From assembly GCA_964525755.1 (NCBI GenBank), contig CAZGIK010000010.1, positions 61,219 to 125,218 of the forward strand: 64,000 nucleotides of DNA. Direction: 5' to 3'. The notes under the pieces are model-generated. The model was not told the origin of the DNA. It worked only from the letters and a program-made list of their open reading frames with translations, and searched no databases. Made by a program: the position numbers and the translations under genes. Shown in pieces: positions 51,398-59,429 of this stretch; within the stretch, counting starts at the first letter, position 1; each line of letters starts with the position of its first letter. The stretch comes from UBA6176 sp964525755. GTDB lineage: Bacteria; Verrucomicrobiota; Verrucomicrobiia; Limisphaerales; UBA9464.

Positions 51398-52378
51398 ATG
51401 CCTGTGCCGATCGACATCCCCCTGTCCTACTGGGCGGGGTTCACCAGCTTCGTCATACTCGCGCTGGCGATCGACCTCGGGCTGTTCCACAGGAACAGCC
51501 GGGAGGTCGGGTTCCGGGAAGCCCTTGGCTGGACGCTGCTCTGGGCCAGCGTGGCGGTCGCCTTCGCCCTCGTCTTCGGTCCCCGGTTCATTCCCGGCTG
51601 GTCCAGCGTCCACACCGCCCGGTTTCTCACCGGCTACCTGGTCGAGTTGTCCCTCTCGATGGACAACGTCTTCGTCATCGCCGTGCTGTTCCAGTACTTC
51701 GCCGTTCCCAAGGCCTGGCAGCATCGGGTGCTCTTCTGGGGCATCCTCGGCGCGCTGGTCATGCGCGGGCTCATGATCTGGGGAGGCAGCGAACTGGTGG
51801 AGCGCTTCCACTGGACGCTCTACCTGATGGGGGCGTTCCTGGTGTTCACCGGGGTGAAGATGGTGTGGCCCGGGGGTGGGGACGGGGACGAAGTGCAGGT
51901 CGACCGCAACCCGGCCGTGGTGCTGGCGCGCCGGATCCTCCCGCTGAGCGACCGGTTCGAGGGGGAGAAGTTCGTGACGCGCGTCGACGGACGCCTCCGG
52001 TTCACCCCGCTGGCGCTGGTGCTCTTCGTGGTCGAGACGACCGATGTGATGTTCGCCGTGGACTCGATCCCGGCCATCTTCGGGATCACCACCGACCGTT
52101 TCCTCATCTTCACCTCCAACGTGTTCGCCATCCTCGGCCTGCGCTCGCTCTACTTCGTGCTGGCCAGCGTCATGGGGTACTTCCGCTACCTGAAGCACGG
52201 CCTGGCCCTGGTGCTGGTGTTCATCGGGGTGAAGATGCTGGGCGAGCACTGGTTCCATCGCTGGCTGGGGGACATGATGATCACGGTCTCCCTCGGATGC
52301 GTGGTGGGGATCATTCTGGTCTCGATGATCGCCTCCCTGGCGGCCGCGTGGCGGGAGAACCGGCCCGGGCCCCGATGA
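51398..52378 (+). CDS. TerC/Alx-family membrane protein
   Basis: A 326-aa protein with 8-9 membrane helices. LVELSLSMDNVFVIAVLFQYFAVP and VETTDVMFAVDSIPAIFGITTDRFLIFTSNVFAILGLRSLYF are the two family hallmark segments with paired acidic residues (D-N and E-T-T-D...D). The family exports Mn2+ or supports metal loading of exported proteins, and is linked to tellurite resistance. I see no yybP-ykoY element in the gap. Overlaps the ExoD-like gene by 4 bases (ATGA at 52375). Confidence 0.95.
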   Translation: MPVPIDIPLSYWAGFTSFVILALAIDLGLFHRNSREVGFREALGWTLLWASVAVAFALVFGPRFIPGWSSVHTARFLTGYLVELSLSMDNVFVIAVLFQYFAVPKAWQHRVLFWGILGALVMRGLMIWGGSELVERFHWTLYLMGAFLVFTGVKMVWPGGGDGDEVQVDRNPAVVLARRILPLSDRFEGEKFVTRVDGRLRFTPLALVLFVVETTDVMFAVDSIPAIFGITTDRFLIFTSNVFAILGLRSLYFVLASVMGYFRYLKHGLALVLVFIGVKMLGEHWFHRWLGDMMITVSLGCVVGIILVSMIASLAAAWRENRPGPR

Positions 52379-53028
52379 ACCCCCCGCCTTCAGGCGCCGG
52401 GAGGGGGGGCGACCGGCTTTCCGGGGTGCTGGGCGAGTTGCTGCACCGGGCCGAGGCGGACCTGACCCTCGGCGCGCTGGTGCGGCACACCGAGGGACGG
52501 AGCGTCTTCCTGCTGGTGATCCTCCTCTGCCTCCCGTTCATCACGCCCATCCCCGTCCCGGGGTTCAGCATCCCGTTCGGCCTGGTGGTGATGCTCCTCG
52601 GCTGGCGGTTGGCCCGCCATCATCACGGCCGCCTGCCGCGGCGCCTCGACTCCCTCCCCCTGCCGGTCGAACGCTTCGGACGGGTCCTGCGCGGCAGCGT
52701 CCGGGTGCTCGGTTTCCTCGAGCGGCTGGTCCGCACCCGGGGCGGGGCCTGGACCCGCGGGACGGGCTTCTTCAAGGGCAACTGCCTGGTCATCTCCTGG
52801 CTCGGGTTCCTTCTCGCCCTGCCTTTGCCGGTGCCCTTCTCGAACACCTTCCCCGCCCAGGGCGCGGTGGTGATGGCACTCGCCACCCTCGAGCGGGACG
52901 GTCGGGTGGTCTGGATCGGATATGCACTCACCCTGTTCGCCACGGCCTACATCGGGCTGTCCCTGTTCGGCGGCTGGGTGGCGGTGCACCGGATTGGCCA
53001 GTGGCTTGGATGGGGGGACGGCGCATGA
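52375..53028 (+). CDS. ExoD-like membrane protein
   Basis: A 217-aa protein. LSGVLGELLHRAEADLTLGALVRHTEGRSVFLLVILLCLPFITPIPVPGFSIPFGLVVMLLGWRLA is the ExoD/exopolysaccharide-synthesis family N-terminus. Then LPVERFGRVLRGSVRVLGFLERLVRTR, and GFLLALPLPVPFSNTFPAQGAVVMALATLERDGRVVWIGY with several hydrophobic segments. The molecular role is not established. Translationally coupled to terC-like upstream (4 bases) and recJ downstream (4 bases). Confidence 0.88.
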   Translation: MNPPPSGAGRGGDRLSGVLGELLHRAEADLTLGALVRHTEGRSVFLLVILLCLPFITPIPVPGFSIPFGLVVMLLGWRLARHHHGRLPRRLDSLPLPVERFGRVLRGSVRVLGFLERLVRTRGGAWTRGTGFFKGNCLVISWLGFLLALPLPVPFSNTFPAQGAVVMALATLERDGRVVWIGYALTLFATAYIGLSLFGGWVAVHRIGQWLGWGDGA

Positions 53029-54734
53029 CGGCGCGATGGGTGTTCCGGGACGGAGCCGACGCCTCGATGCCGGTGGCCACGCTGGACGCGCTCGAAGCCC
53101 GATGCCTGGCGCATCGGGGGGTGACCGACCCGGCCGGGATCGCGGCCTTCCTCCAGCCGGCCCTGCGGGCCCTCGGGGATCCCTTCGACCTGACCGGCAT
53201 GCGGGCCGCGGTGACCCGGCTGCTGGAAGCCCGCGAACGGGCGGAGACGGTCGTCCTGTTCGGTGACTACGATGTCGACGGGGTCACCTCGACCGCGCTC
53301 CTGGCCGAGCTGCTGGGCGAGGCGGGGTGGCGCGTGAAGTGGTATCTCCCCGACCGCTTCGACGAGGGCTACGGACTCACCCGCGCCGCCGCCGAGGCGG
53401 TGCTCGGGACGCATCGGCCCGACCTTCTCCTCGCAGTCGACTGCGGCTCGACCTCGGTGGAGACCATCGGCTGGCTCCGCTCCCAGGGGGTCGGGGTGGT
53501 GGTGCTCGACCATCACCAGGTGGCGGGGGAGCTCCCGCCGACGGACGCCCTGGTGAACCCCCATCTCGGCGGTCCCGGACGCGAACTGTGCACCGCCGGA
53601 CTGGCCTTCAAGCTGGCGCACGCCCTGGTGAAGGCCGGTCGCGAGACGGGGGATTCCCGGCTGGCCGGGGTCGACGTCCGTCCGTACCTCGACCTCGTCG
53701 CCTTGGGCACGGTGGCGGACCTGGTGCCGCTGATGGGTGAGAACCGCATCCTCGTCCATGCCGGCCTGTCGCGTCTGGCCGACACCCGGCGTCCCGGGCT
53801 CCGGGCGCTCATGGACGTGGCGGGCGTTCGTCCGCCGCTCAGCCCGGGAAGCATCGGGTTCCAGCTCGGCCCGCGCCTCAACGCCGCCGGCCGCCTCGAG
53901 ACGGCCGCCGCGGCCCTGGAGCTGGTCCTCGCCCGCGACCCCGGAACCGCCCGCGAACTCGCCGGGCGACTCGATGAGGTGAACCGCGAGCGCCAGGAGA
54001 TCGAGCGACGGATCGTCGACGCCGTCCTCGACCGGGTCCGGTCGCGGTTCGATCCGGATCGGGACTACGTGATCGTGGAGGGATCGGACGACTGGCACAT
54101 CGGGGTGGTGGGCATCGTGGCATCGCGGGTCCTGCGGGAATTCCATCGCCCCACCCTCATCCTCGGGGCGGACGGCGCCGGTTGGCGGGGTTCGGGCCGG
54201 AGCATCCCCGGATTCGACCTCGCGGCCGCACTGCGGGAGGTGTCGGACCTGCTCGACCGGCACGGCGGCCATGCCATGGCCGCGGGGGTGAGCCTGGCTC
54301 CGGGTCGTGTCGACGCCCTTCGCGCCCGCCTCAACGAGGTCGCCCGGGCCCGGTTGACCCCGGAACAGCTCCGGCCCGAGGTGAACCTCGACGCCCGGGT
54401 GCCGCTGGGGCTGCTGGATGCCGGCGCGGTGACCCGCCTCGAGCGCCTGGGCCCGTTCGGTCAGGGCAATCCGCCGGTCCATGTGGCCGTCGACGGCCTC
54501 CGGTTGAGCCGGCCTCCCCGGCGACTCGGCCGGGAGCAGCAGCACTGGAAACTCCATGTCACCGACGGCGCCTGCGAGCGGGAATGTGTCTGGTGGGGAG
54601 CCGGGACGCGCCCCGCGCCGGAGGGACGCTTCGACCTCGCCGTCGCCCCGCAGCTCAACGAGTACCAGGGCGAGGTCCGCGTCCAGCTCCGCGTGCTCGA
54701 CTGGCGCCCGTCGGGCGCCACGGACCCGGCCTGA
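53025..54734 (+). CDS. recJ: single-stranded-DNA exonuclease RecJ
   Basis: 5'-3' ssDNA exonuclease for recombination and mismatch/base-excision repair. The 569-aa protein has DHH phosphoesterase motifs VVLFGDYDVDGVTSTALLAELL, LLAVDCGSTS, VVVLDHHQ and DLVALGTVADLVPL. The DHHA1 domain shows SIGFQLGPRLNAAGRLETAAAALELV and GRSIPGFDLAAALREVSDLLDRHGGHAMAAGVSL. The C-terminal OB fold has LGPFGQGNPPVHVAVDGL...QQHWKLHV. Complete and standard. The ATG at 53025 overlaps the ExoD-like stop by 4 bases. Confidence 0.96.
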   Translation: MTARWVFRDGADASMPVATLDALEARCLAHRGVTDPAGIAAFLQPALRALGDPFDLTGMRAAVTRLLEARERAETVVLFGDYDVDGVTSTALLAELLGEAGWRVKWYLPDRFDEGYGLTRAAAEAVLGTHRPDLLLAVDCGSTSVETIGWLRSQGVGVVVLDHHQVAGELPPTDALVNPHLGGPGRELCTAGLAFKLAHALVKAGRETGDSRLAGVDVRPYLDLVALGTVADLVPLMGENRILVHAGLSRLADTRRPGLRALMDVAGVRPPLSPGSIGFQLGPRLNAAGRLETAAAALELVLARDPGTARELAGRLDEVNRERQEIERRIVDAVLDRVRSRFDPDRDYVIVEGSDDWHIGVVGIVASRVLREFHRPTLILGADGAGWRGSGRSIPGFDLAAALREVSDLLDRHGGHAMAAGVSLAPGRVDALRARLNEVARARLTPEQLRPEVNLDARVPLGLLDAGAVTRLERLGPFGQGNPPVHVAVDGLRLSRPPRRLGREQQHWKLHVTDGACERECVWWGAGTRPAPEGRFDLAVAPQLNEYQGEVRVQLRVLDWRPSGATDPA

Positions 54735-54743
54735 GCCGGACCC

Positions 54744-55484
54744 ATGCCGTCGGGGTTGGGCTTGCCCGCAGGCGGCCGAGCCGGTGAGGTGGGCGCGATG
54801 TGCAACGTGGCGGCCCTGTCCTTCGGGCATCGGATGCTGGGGGAACGCGAGATCCGCGGACGACGGGTCCTCGAGGTGGGGGCGCGGGACGTCAACGGCA
54901 GCCTGCGGGGTTACCTCGAGGCCCTCGGTCCGGCGGAATACCTCGGCGTGGACATCGAGCCGGGCCCGGGCGTCGATCTCCTGTGCGATGCCGAGACGTT
55001 GTCCGAACGGTTCGGCCCCGGCCGGTTCGACGTCGTGGTGGCCACCGAGGTGCTGGAACACGTCCGGGACTGGCGCCGGGTGGTCGAGGGGCTCAAGTCC
55101 GTCCTGGTTCCGGACGGGGTGTTGCTGATCACCACGCGGAGCCTGGGGTTTCCCTACCACGGGTTCCCGCACGACTTCTGGCGTTACGAGCTCGATGACA
55201 TGCGGGCCATCTTCGTGGATTTCACCGTCGAGAGCCTCGAACCGGACCCCTACTCGCAGGGGGTGTTCCTCCGGGCGCGCAAGCCCGCGGACCATCGACC
55301 GGCCGACCTGTCGGGCGTGGCCCTCCATTCCATGGTGACGGGCGGCCGGGTCCGGGACCCCGGGCAGGTCCGACCCGAGGCATCGATCCGGCTGCGCCTG
55401 ATCGGCTGGGCCAAGCGCTCGGGCCTGCTGCGGTTGCTGCCGGCGCGGTGGAAGGTGGCCGCCGGGCGCCGCCTGTTCCGTTGA
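54744..55484 (+). CDS. class I SAM-dependent methyltransferase
   Basis: A 246-aa enzyme. VLEVGARDVNGSLRGYLEALGPAEYLGVDIEPGPGVDLLCDAETL gives motifs I-II; FDVVVATEVLEHVRDWRRVVEGLKSVLVPDGVLLITTRSLGFPYHGFPHDFWRYELDDM matches methyltransferases encoded in surface-polysaccharide loci (the G-F-P-H-D-F-W-R-Y motif). The acceptor is unknown. Nine bases after recJ on the same strand. Confidence 0.88.
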   Translation: MPSGLGLPAGGRAGEVGAMCNVAALSFGHRMLGEREIRGRRVLEVGARDVNGSLRGYLEALGPAEYLGVDIEPGPGVDLLCDAETLSERFGPGRFDVVVATEVLEHVRDWRRVVEGLKSVLVPDGVLLITTRSLGFPYHGFPHDFWRYELDDMRAIFVDFTVESLEPDPYSQGVFLRARKPADHRPADLSGVALHSMVTGGRVRDPGQVRPEASIRLRLIGWAKRSGLLRLLPARWKVAAGRRLFR

Positions 55485-55503
55485 CCCGCCGGACGCCGGT
55501 CGG

Positions 55504-55812
55504 CTACTTGCCGGCCTTGCCCGACCGGCCGGCGGCCGGCTTCCGACTGCGCGGCTGCCCCGAGCGTTCCGGGGTGCGGGCGCTCTGGCGCGACGCCACG
55601 TGCCGCGCGGTCTCGCGTCGGATCTCGTCCCGCCCGGGCTTGCCCTGGCTGTCACGGGCCGCCGGGTACTCCCGGGAATCCAACGGACGCTTGCGCGACC
55701 GCTTCTGGCCGCTCAGCGGGACACCGGATGGCAGTTCCTCGGTCGGGGCCGGCGGGGCGACGACCACCACGGGGGGAACATCAGGCGGGACGGTGCGTGA
55801 AGGCTTGGGCAT
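55504..55812 (-). CDS. small basic, low-complexity protein of unknown function
   Basis: A 102-aa protein from the ATG at 55812. The first part is Pro/Val-rich (MPKPSRTVPPDVPPVVVVAPP); the rest is rich in Arg, Lys and Ser (RSRKRPLDSREYPAARDSQGKPGRDEIRRETARHVA...RSGKAGK). Likely disordered, perhaps nucleic-acid binding. No domain recognised. It is the best frame in this gap but could be spurious. Confidence 0.45.
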   Translation of the reverse strand: MPKPSRTVPPDVPPVVVVAPPAPTEELPSGVPLSGQKRSRKRPLDSREYPAARDSQGKPGRDEIRRETARHVASRQSARTPERSGQPRSRKPAAGRSGKAGK

Positions 55813-55921
55813 GGGGCGAGGATGGCGGGATGTCCGGCGGAAGGCTCTCCCGGAATTGTCAGGAGCCACCCCGCGATGGCGATCGGCCCGGCACGCCACA
55901 CGCCGCGGGGAGGACCCCCGG

Positions 55922-57418
55922 TCAATACTGCCGGCGCAGATGGCTGGGCAGGATGTTCAGCTCCGACCGGTACTTCGCCACCGTCCGGCGGGCGATCAGG
56001 ATTCCCTTGTCGTTCAGCCGGGTCACCAGTTCCTCGTCCGACAGGGGATGGGCGGCGTCCTCGCCGGCAATCATCTCCGCCAGCACGCTCTTCACGCTGG
56101 TGTTCGACATGGTGTCGCCGGTGGAGGTCTGGAGGCCCGAGGTGAAGAAGTACTTCATCTCGAACACCCCCTGCGGGGTTTCCATGTACTTGCCCGACAC
56201 CGCTCGGCTCACGGTCGTCTCATGCACCCCCACCACCTCCGCCACCTGGAGCATGGTCATCGGACGGAGGTGGCTGACGCCATGCTCCATGAATTCCCGC
56301 TGGCGCTGGACGATCTCCTGGGCGATCCGGGTGATGGTGTCCTGGCGCTGGTGGATGCTCTTGATGAGGAACTTGCCCGCCCGGATCTTCTCCCGGATGT
56401 ACTCGCGGACCTCCGTGCTGGTCTCCGCTTGGGACAGCAGGTCCTTGTAGGTGTTGCTGATCCGCAGATGGGGGACGTGGTCGTTCCGGGTGGAGACGGT
56501 GTAGTCGTCGCCGGAACGGGTCACCACCACCTCGGGCACGATGAAGGAATTGTCCTCCGGGGCGAAGTCCCGGCCCGGCCGGGGGTTGAGTCGGGCGATG
56601 CGCAGGGCGATCTCCTGGGCTTCCGCCGGGGTGACCCCGAGGTGGCGGGCGATGTCCGGGAAGCGACGCTTGCCCAGGGCGTCGAAATGGTCCCGCAGGA
56701 TCCGGTACTCGGGCGAGCCGTCGCGTCCGGCCCTTTCCAACTGGAGCATCAGGCACTCCCGCAGGTCGCGCGCGGCGATGCCGGGCGGATGGAAGCCCTG
56801 GACGACGGCGAGCACCCGCTCGATCTGCTCGTGGGGGATGCCGGTTGCGAAGGCGAGTTCCTGGGGACGGGCCTGCAGGTAGCCGTTTTCGTCGATGTTC
56901 CCCACCAGCATCTCCGCCACCTGGCGGTCGGGCTCGGCGAGTTCGCCCAGGCGGACCTGCTCCAGCAGGTGTTCCTGCAGGGAGGTGCCCGCCACGAGCG
57001 AGTCGAACAGGTGCTGCCGACGTTCCTCGTCCTCGGGCGAGGTGCGCACCCCGGCGTTGGTGGCGGCGAAGTGGTCCCTCCAGTCCTGGTCGAGCTGCAG
57101 CAGTCGCTGCATCTCGGCGTCGAACTGGTCGACGGGGGCATCCGAGGGTTTCTCGGTGGCGGGATCGTACTGGGTGTCGGCCGGGGGCTCGGTCGGATCG
57201 AGTTGGGCCCCGGTGTCGCCCAGCCCCTCCTCGCGTTCCTCGGCCGTGACCTCGGCCGCCGGCGCCTCCTCGAGGACCGGGTTCTGCTGGAGCTCCTGCT
57301 CCACCAGGGCCTTCAGCTCCAGCACCGGCGCCTGCAACAGCGCCAGCGACTGCTGGAGCTGCGGCGACAGCACCATCTGCTGTGACATCCGCTGGCTGAG
57401 GTGGAGGCCCTGCGACAT
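55922..57418 (-). CDS. rpoN: RNA polymerase sigma-54 factor
   Basis: Directs RNA polymerase to -24/-12 promoters with enhancer-binding ATPases. The 498-aa protein has the glutamine-rich region I (LHLSQRMSQQMVLSPQLQQSLALLQAPVLELKALVEQELQQNPVLEE), an acidic region II, and the core-binding domain (VAEMLVGNIDENGYL...GFHPPGIAARDLRECLMLQLER). The HTH reads LRPMTMLQVAEVVGVHETTVSRAVSGKYMETPQGVFEMKYFF, and the RpoN box ARRTVAKYRSELNI is close to the usual ARRTVAKYREALGI. Complete. Divergent from the WalJ-like gene. Confidence 0.97.
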   Translation of the reverse strand: MSQGLHLSQRMSQQMVLSPQLQQSLALLQAPVLELKALVEQELQQNPVLEEAPAAEVTAEEREEGLGDTGAQLDPTEPPADTQYDPATEKPSDAPVDQFDAEMQRLLQLDQDWRDHFAATNAGVRTSPEDEERRQHLFDSLVAGTSLQEHLLEQVRLGELAEPDRQVAEMLVGNIDENGYLQARPQELAFATGIPHEQIERVLAVVQGFHPPGIAARDLRECLMLQLERAGRDGSPEYRILRDHFDALGKRRFPDIARHLGVTPAEAQEIALRIARLNPRPGRDFAPEDNSFIVPEVVVTRSGDDYTVSTRNDHVPHLRISNTYKDLLSQAETSTEVREYIREKIRAGKFLIKSIHQRQDTITRIAQEIVQRQREFMEHGVSHLRPMTMLQVAEVVGVHETTVSRAVSGKYMETPQGVFEMKYFFTSGLQTSTGDTMSNTSVKSVLAEMIAGEDAAHPLSDEELVTRLNDKGILIARRTVAKYRSELNILPSHLRRQY

Positions 57419-57506
57419 TCGCGGCGACTCTACGGGCGGCGGGGTGGGGAACAAGCGGACAGTCGGGATGTTGCCCCGGCGGGCCGATGCGCGGCAGGCT
57501 GGGCCG

Positions 57507-58292
57507 GTGCCGGTACGGTTCACCATCCTGGGCAGTGGCAGCGGGGGCAACTGCGCCTACCTCGAGGCGGGCGAGACCCGTATCCTGATCGACGCCGGCT
57601 TCAGCGCCCGCCAGATCCGCGAGCGGCTCGCCCGCATCGGCCGGGCCCCGGAGGGACTCAGCGGAATCCTGGTCACCCACGAGCACGGCGACCACATCCA
57701 AGGTCTGGGCACCCTGTGCGGAAAACTGGACGTGCCGGTGTTCGCCAACCGCTTCACCGCCGAGGCCGTCGCCCGGCAGTGCACCTCCCGCCCGCGATTC
57801 CAGATCTTCGAGACCGGCAGCTCCTTCGCGGTGGGTGACGTCGAGGTCGACGCCTTCAGCGTCCCCCATGACGCGATGGATCCGGTCGGGTTCCTCCTCC
57901 GGACCGCGGCGGGGAACATCGGGTTCCTGACCGACCTCGGGCACGCGACCCGCCTGGTCCTCGAGCGGGTGCGTCCGGCCCACGTCCTGGTGCTGGAATC
58001 GAACCACGACCTCCGCCTCCTCCAGGACGACACCCGTCGCCCCTGGAGCACCAAGCAGCGGATCCTGAGCCGGCACGGGCACCTGTCGAACGACGCGGCG
58101 GCCGAGGTGGCGGTCGAGCTGGCGTCGGATCACCTCGGCCGCATCTACCTCGGGCACCTCAGCCGGGACTGCAACCGCCCGGAACTGGCCTTCGCCGCGG
58201 TGCGGAGCCGGCTGGACGCGGCCGGCGCGGGGCGCATCGCCGTGGAGAACACCTCCCAGGCCGAGCCGTCACCCACCCTGGAGCTCGGCTGA
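57507..58292 (+). CDS. YycJ/WalJ-like MBL-fold metallohydrolase
   Basis: A 261-aa metallo-beta-lactamase-fold nuclease-like protein. VRFTILGSGSGGNCAYLEAGETRILIDAGFSARQIRERL, LVTHEHGDHIQGLGTL (H-x-H-x-D-H), VDAFSVPHDAMDPVGFLL, IGFLTDLGHATRLVLE, VLESNHDLRLLQ and IYLGHLSRDCNRPELAF match YycJ/WalJ, reported in Bacillus to be a 5' exonuclease active in mismatch repair. Start is the GTG at 57507; an ATG at 57468 adds 13 residues. The 3' end overlaps accD by 24 bases in the convergent direction. Confidence 0.92.
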   Translation: MPVRFTILGSGSGGNCAYLEAGETRILIDAGFSARQIRERLARIGRAPEGLSGILVTHEHGDHIQGLGTLCGKLDVPVFANRFTAEAVARQCTSRPRFQIFETGSSFAVGDVEVDAFSVPHDAMDPVGFLLRTAAGNIGFLTDLGHATRLVLERVRPAHVLVLESNHDLRLLQDDTRRPWSTKQRILSRHGHLSNDAAAEVAVELASDHLGRIYLGHLSRDCNRPELAFAAVRSRLDAAGAGRIAVENTSQAEPSPTLELG

Positions 58293-59252
58293 CCGCCCGG
58301 CGACCTTCCGGTCCTTCTTGTCGCGGTCGGGCCCGGGCCCGAGGTAGTCGAGGTACCGGATCAGCCGGTCTCGCATCTCGGTGCGCGGGATGATGGCGTC
58401 GATGAGCCCGTGCTTCTGGAGGAATTCGGAGGTCTGGAATCCCTCTGGGAGGTCCGCCTGGGTCGTGTCCTTGATCACCCGCGGCCCGGCGAATCCAATC
58501 ATGGCCCGGGGCTCGGCAAGGATCAGGTCGCCCACGCTGGCGTAGCTGGCCATGACGCCGGCGTAGCACGGGTTGACGAGGATCGAGATGTACGGGAGGC
58601 GCCGGCGGGCGTGGTAGGCGAGGGCGCCGCAGGTCTTGGCCATCTGCATCAGGCTGAACATGCCCTCGTACATCCGCGCGCCACCACTGGTGGAGAACAC
58701 CAGCACCGGCAGGCCCTTCTCCGTCCCCGCCTCGATCAGCCGCGTCAGCTTCTCGCCGACCACCGAGCCCATCGACCCGCCCAGGAACCCGAAATCCATC
58801 ACCCCGAGCGCCACCCGGTGACCGCCGATCCGTCCGATGCCGGTCACCACCGCGTCCTTCAACAGCGACGACTTGGTCCGGTACGCCGCCAGCTTGGACT
58901 CGTAGGAGGCGGCCCCGGTGAACTGCAGCACGTCGACGCTCTCCATCCCCGGATCCAGCTCCTCGAACGAACAGGTCTCCACCAGGGAATGGATCCGCTC
59001 GCGGGCGCCGATCGGGAAATGGTGCTGGCAGCGGGGACAGACCTTGAGGTTGTCGTCGAGCTCCCGGTCGTAGACCAGGTTCTCGCACTCCGGACACCGG
59101 GTCCAGAGACCCTCCGGGATGTCGCGCTTCTTGGACTTGCCGGTGAGCTTCGGCTTCTGCGGAAAGCTCGGCTCGGCCGACGTCGGCGGCGTGACCGCCG
59201 GTTCGACGTGGTCGACCCCGAGGTCCTGCTTCTTGATGATGCGAGTGGCCAT
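58269..59252 (-). CDS. accD: acetyl-CoA carboxylase carboxyltransferase subunit beta
   Basis: Transfers carboxyl from carboxybiotin to acetyl-CoA with AccA for fatty-acid synthesis. The 327-aa protein has an N-terminal zinc ribbon CPECENLVYDRELDDNLKVCPRC (C2...C2), then the crotonase-fold core: DFGFLGGSMGSVVGEKLTRLIEAG, VLVFSTSGGARMYEGMFSLMQMAKTCGAL, PYISILVNPCYAGVMASYASVGDLILAEPRAMIGFAGPRVI, and LPEGFQTSEFLQKHGLIDAIIPR. The first 45 residues are a somewhat longer leader than usual. Divergent from acs. Confidence 0.96.
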   Translation of the reverse strand: MATRIIKKQDLGVDHVEPAVTPPTSAEPSFPQKPKLTGKSKKRDIPEGLWTRCPECENLVYDRELDDNLKVCPRCQHHFPIGARERIHSLVETCSFEELDPGMESVDVLQFTGAASYESKLAAYRTKSSLLKDAVVTGIGRIGGHRVALGVMDFGFLGGSMGSVVGEKLTRLIEAGTEKGLPVLVFSTSGGARMYEGMFSLMQMAKTCGALAYHARRRLPYISILVNPCYAGVMASYASVGDLILAEPRAMIGFAGPRVIKDTTQADLPEGFQTSEFLQKHGLIDAIIPRTEMRDRLIRYLDYLGPGPDRDKKDRKVAGRSAELQGG

Positions 59253-59385
59253 GGGCGGTGGGGGCCGGCGGCAGGGGGCCGCGGCGCCCGGATGCGCCGG
59301 TAGGGGTACCAGCCCCGCGGCCGGATGGCCAGCGGAGGTTGCCCCCCCCGGACGGCGCCCGCCGCCACCGGCGCTGCGCCCGTCG

Positions 59386-59414
59386 GTTGACGTCCGCCCC
59401 GCCCGTCCGTCAAC
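59386..59414. promoter_or_regulatory. inverted repeat at the acs promoter region
   Basis: GTTGACG (59386-59392) and CGTCAAC (59408-59414) are perfect 7-bp inverted arms; their centres are 22 bases apart, two helical turns, as in many dimeric operator sites. The left arm overlaps a -35-like TTGACG. It ends 15 bases before the acs start codon and lies in the divergent accD-acs gap. No matching -10 box is clear, so the promoter call is tentative. Confidence 0.4.
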
Positions 59415-59429
59415 GTCCCGCACCGCACC

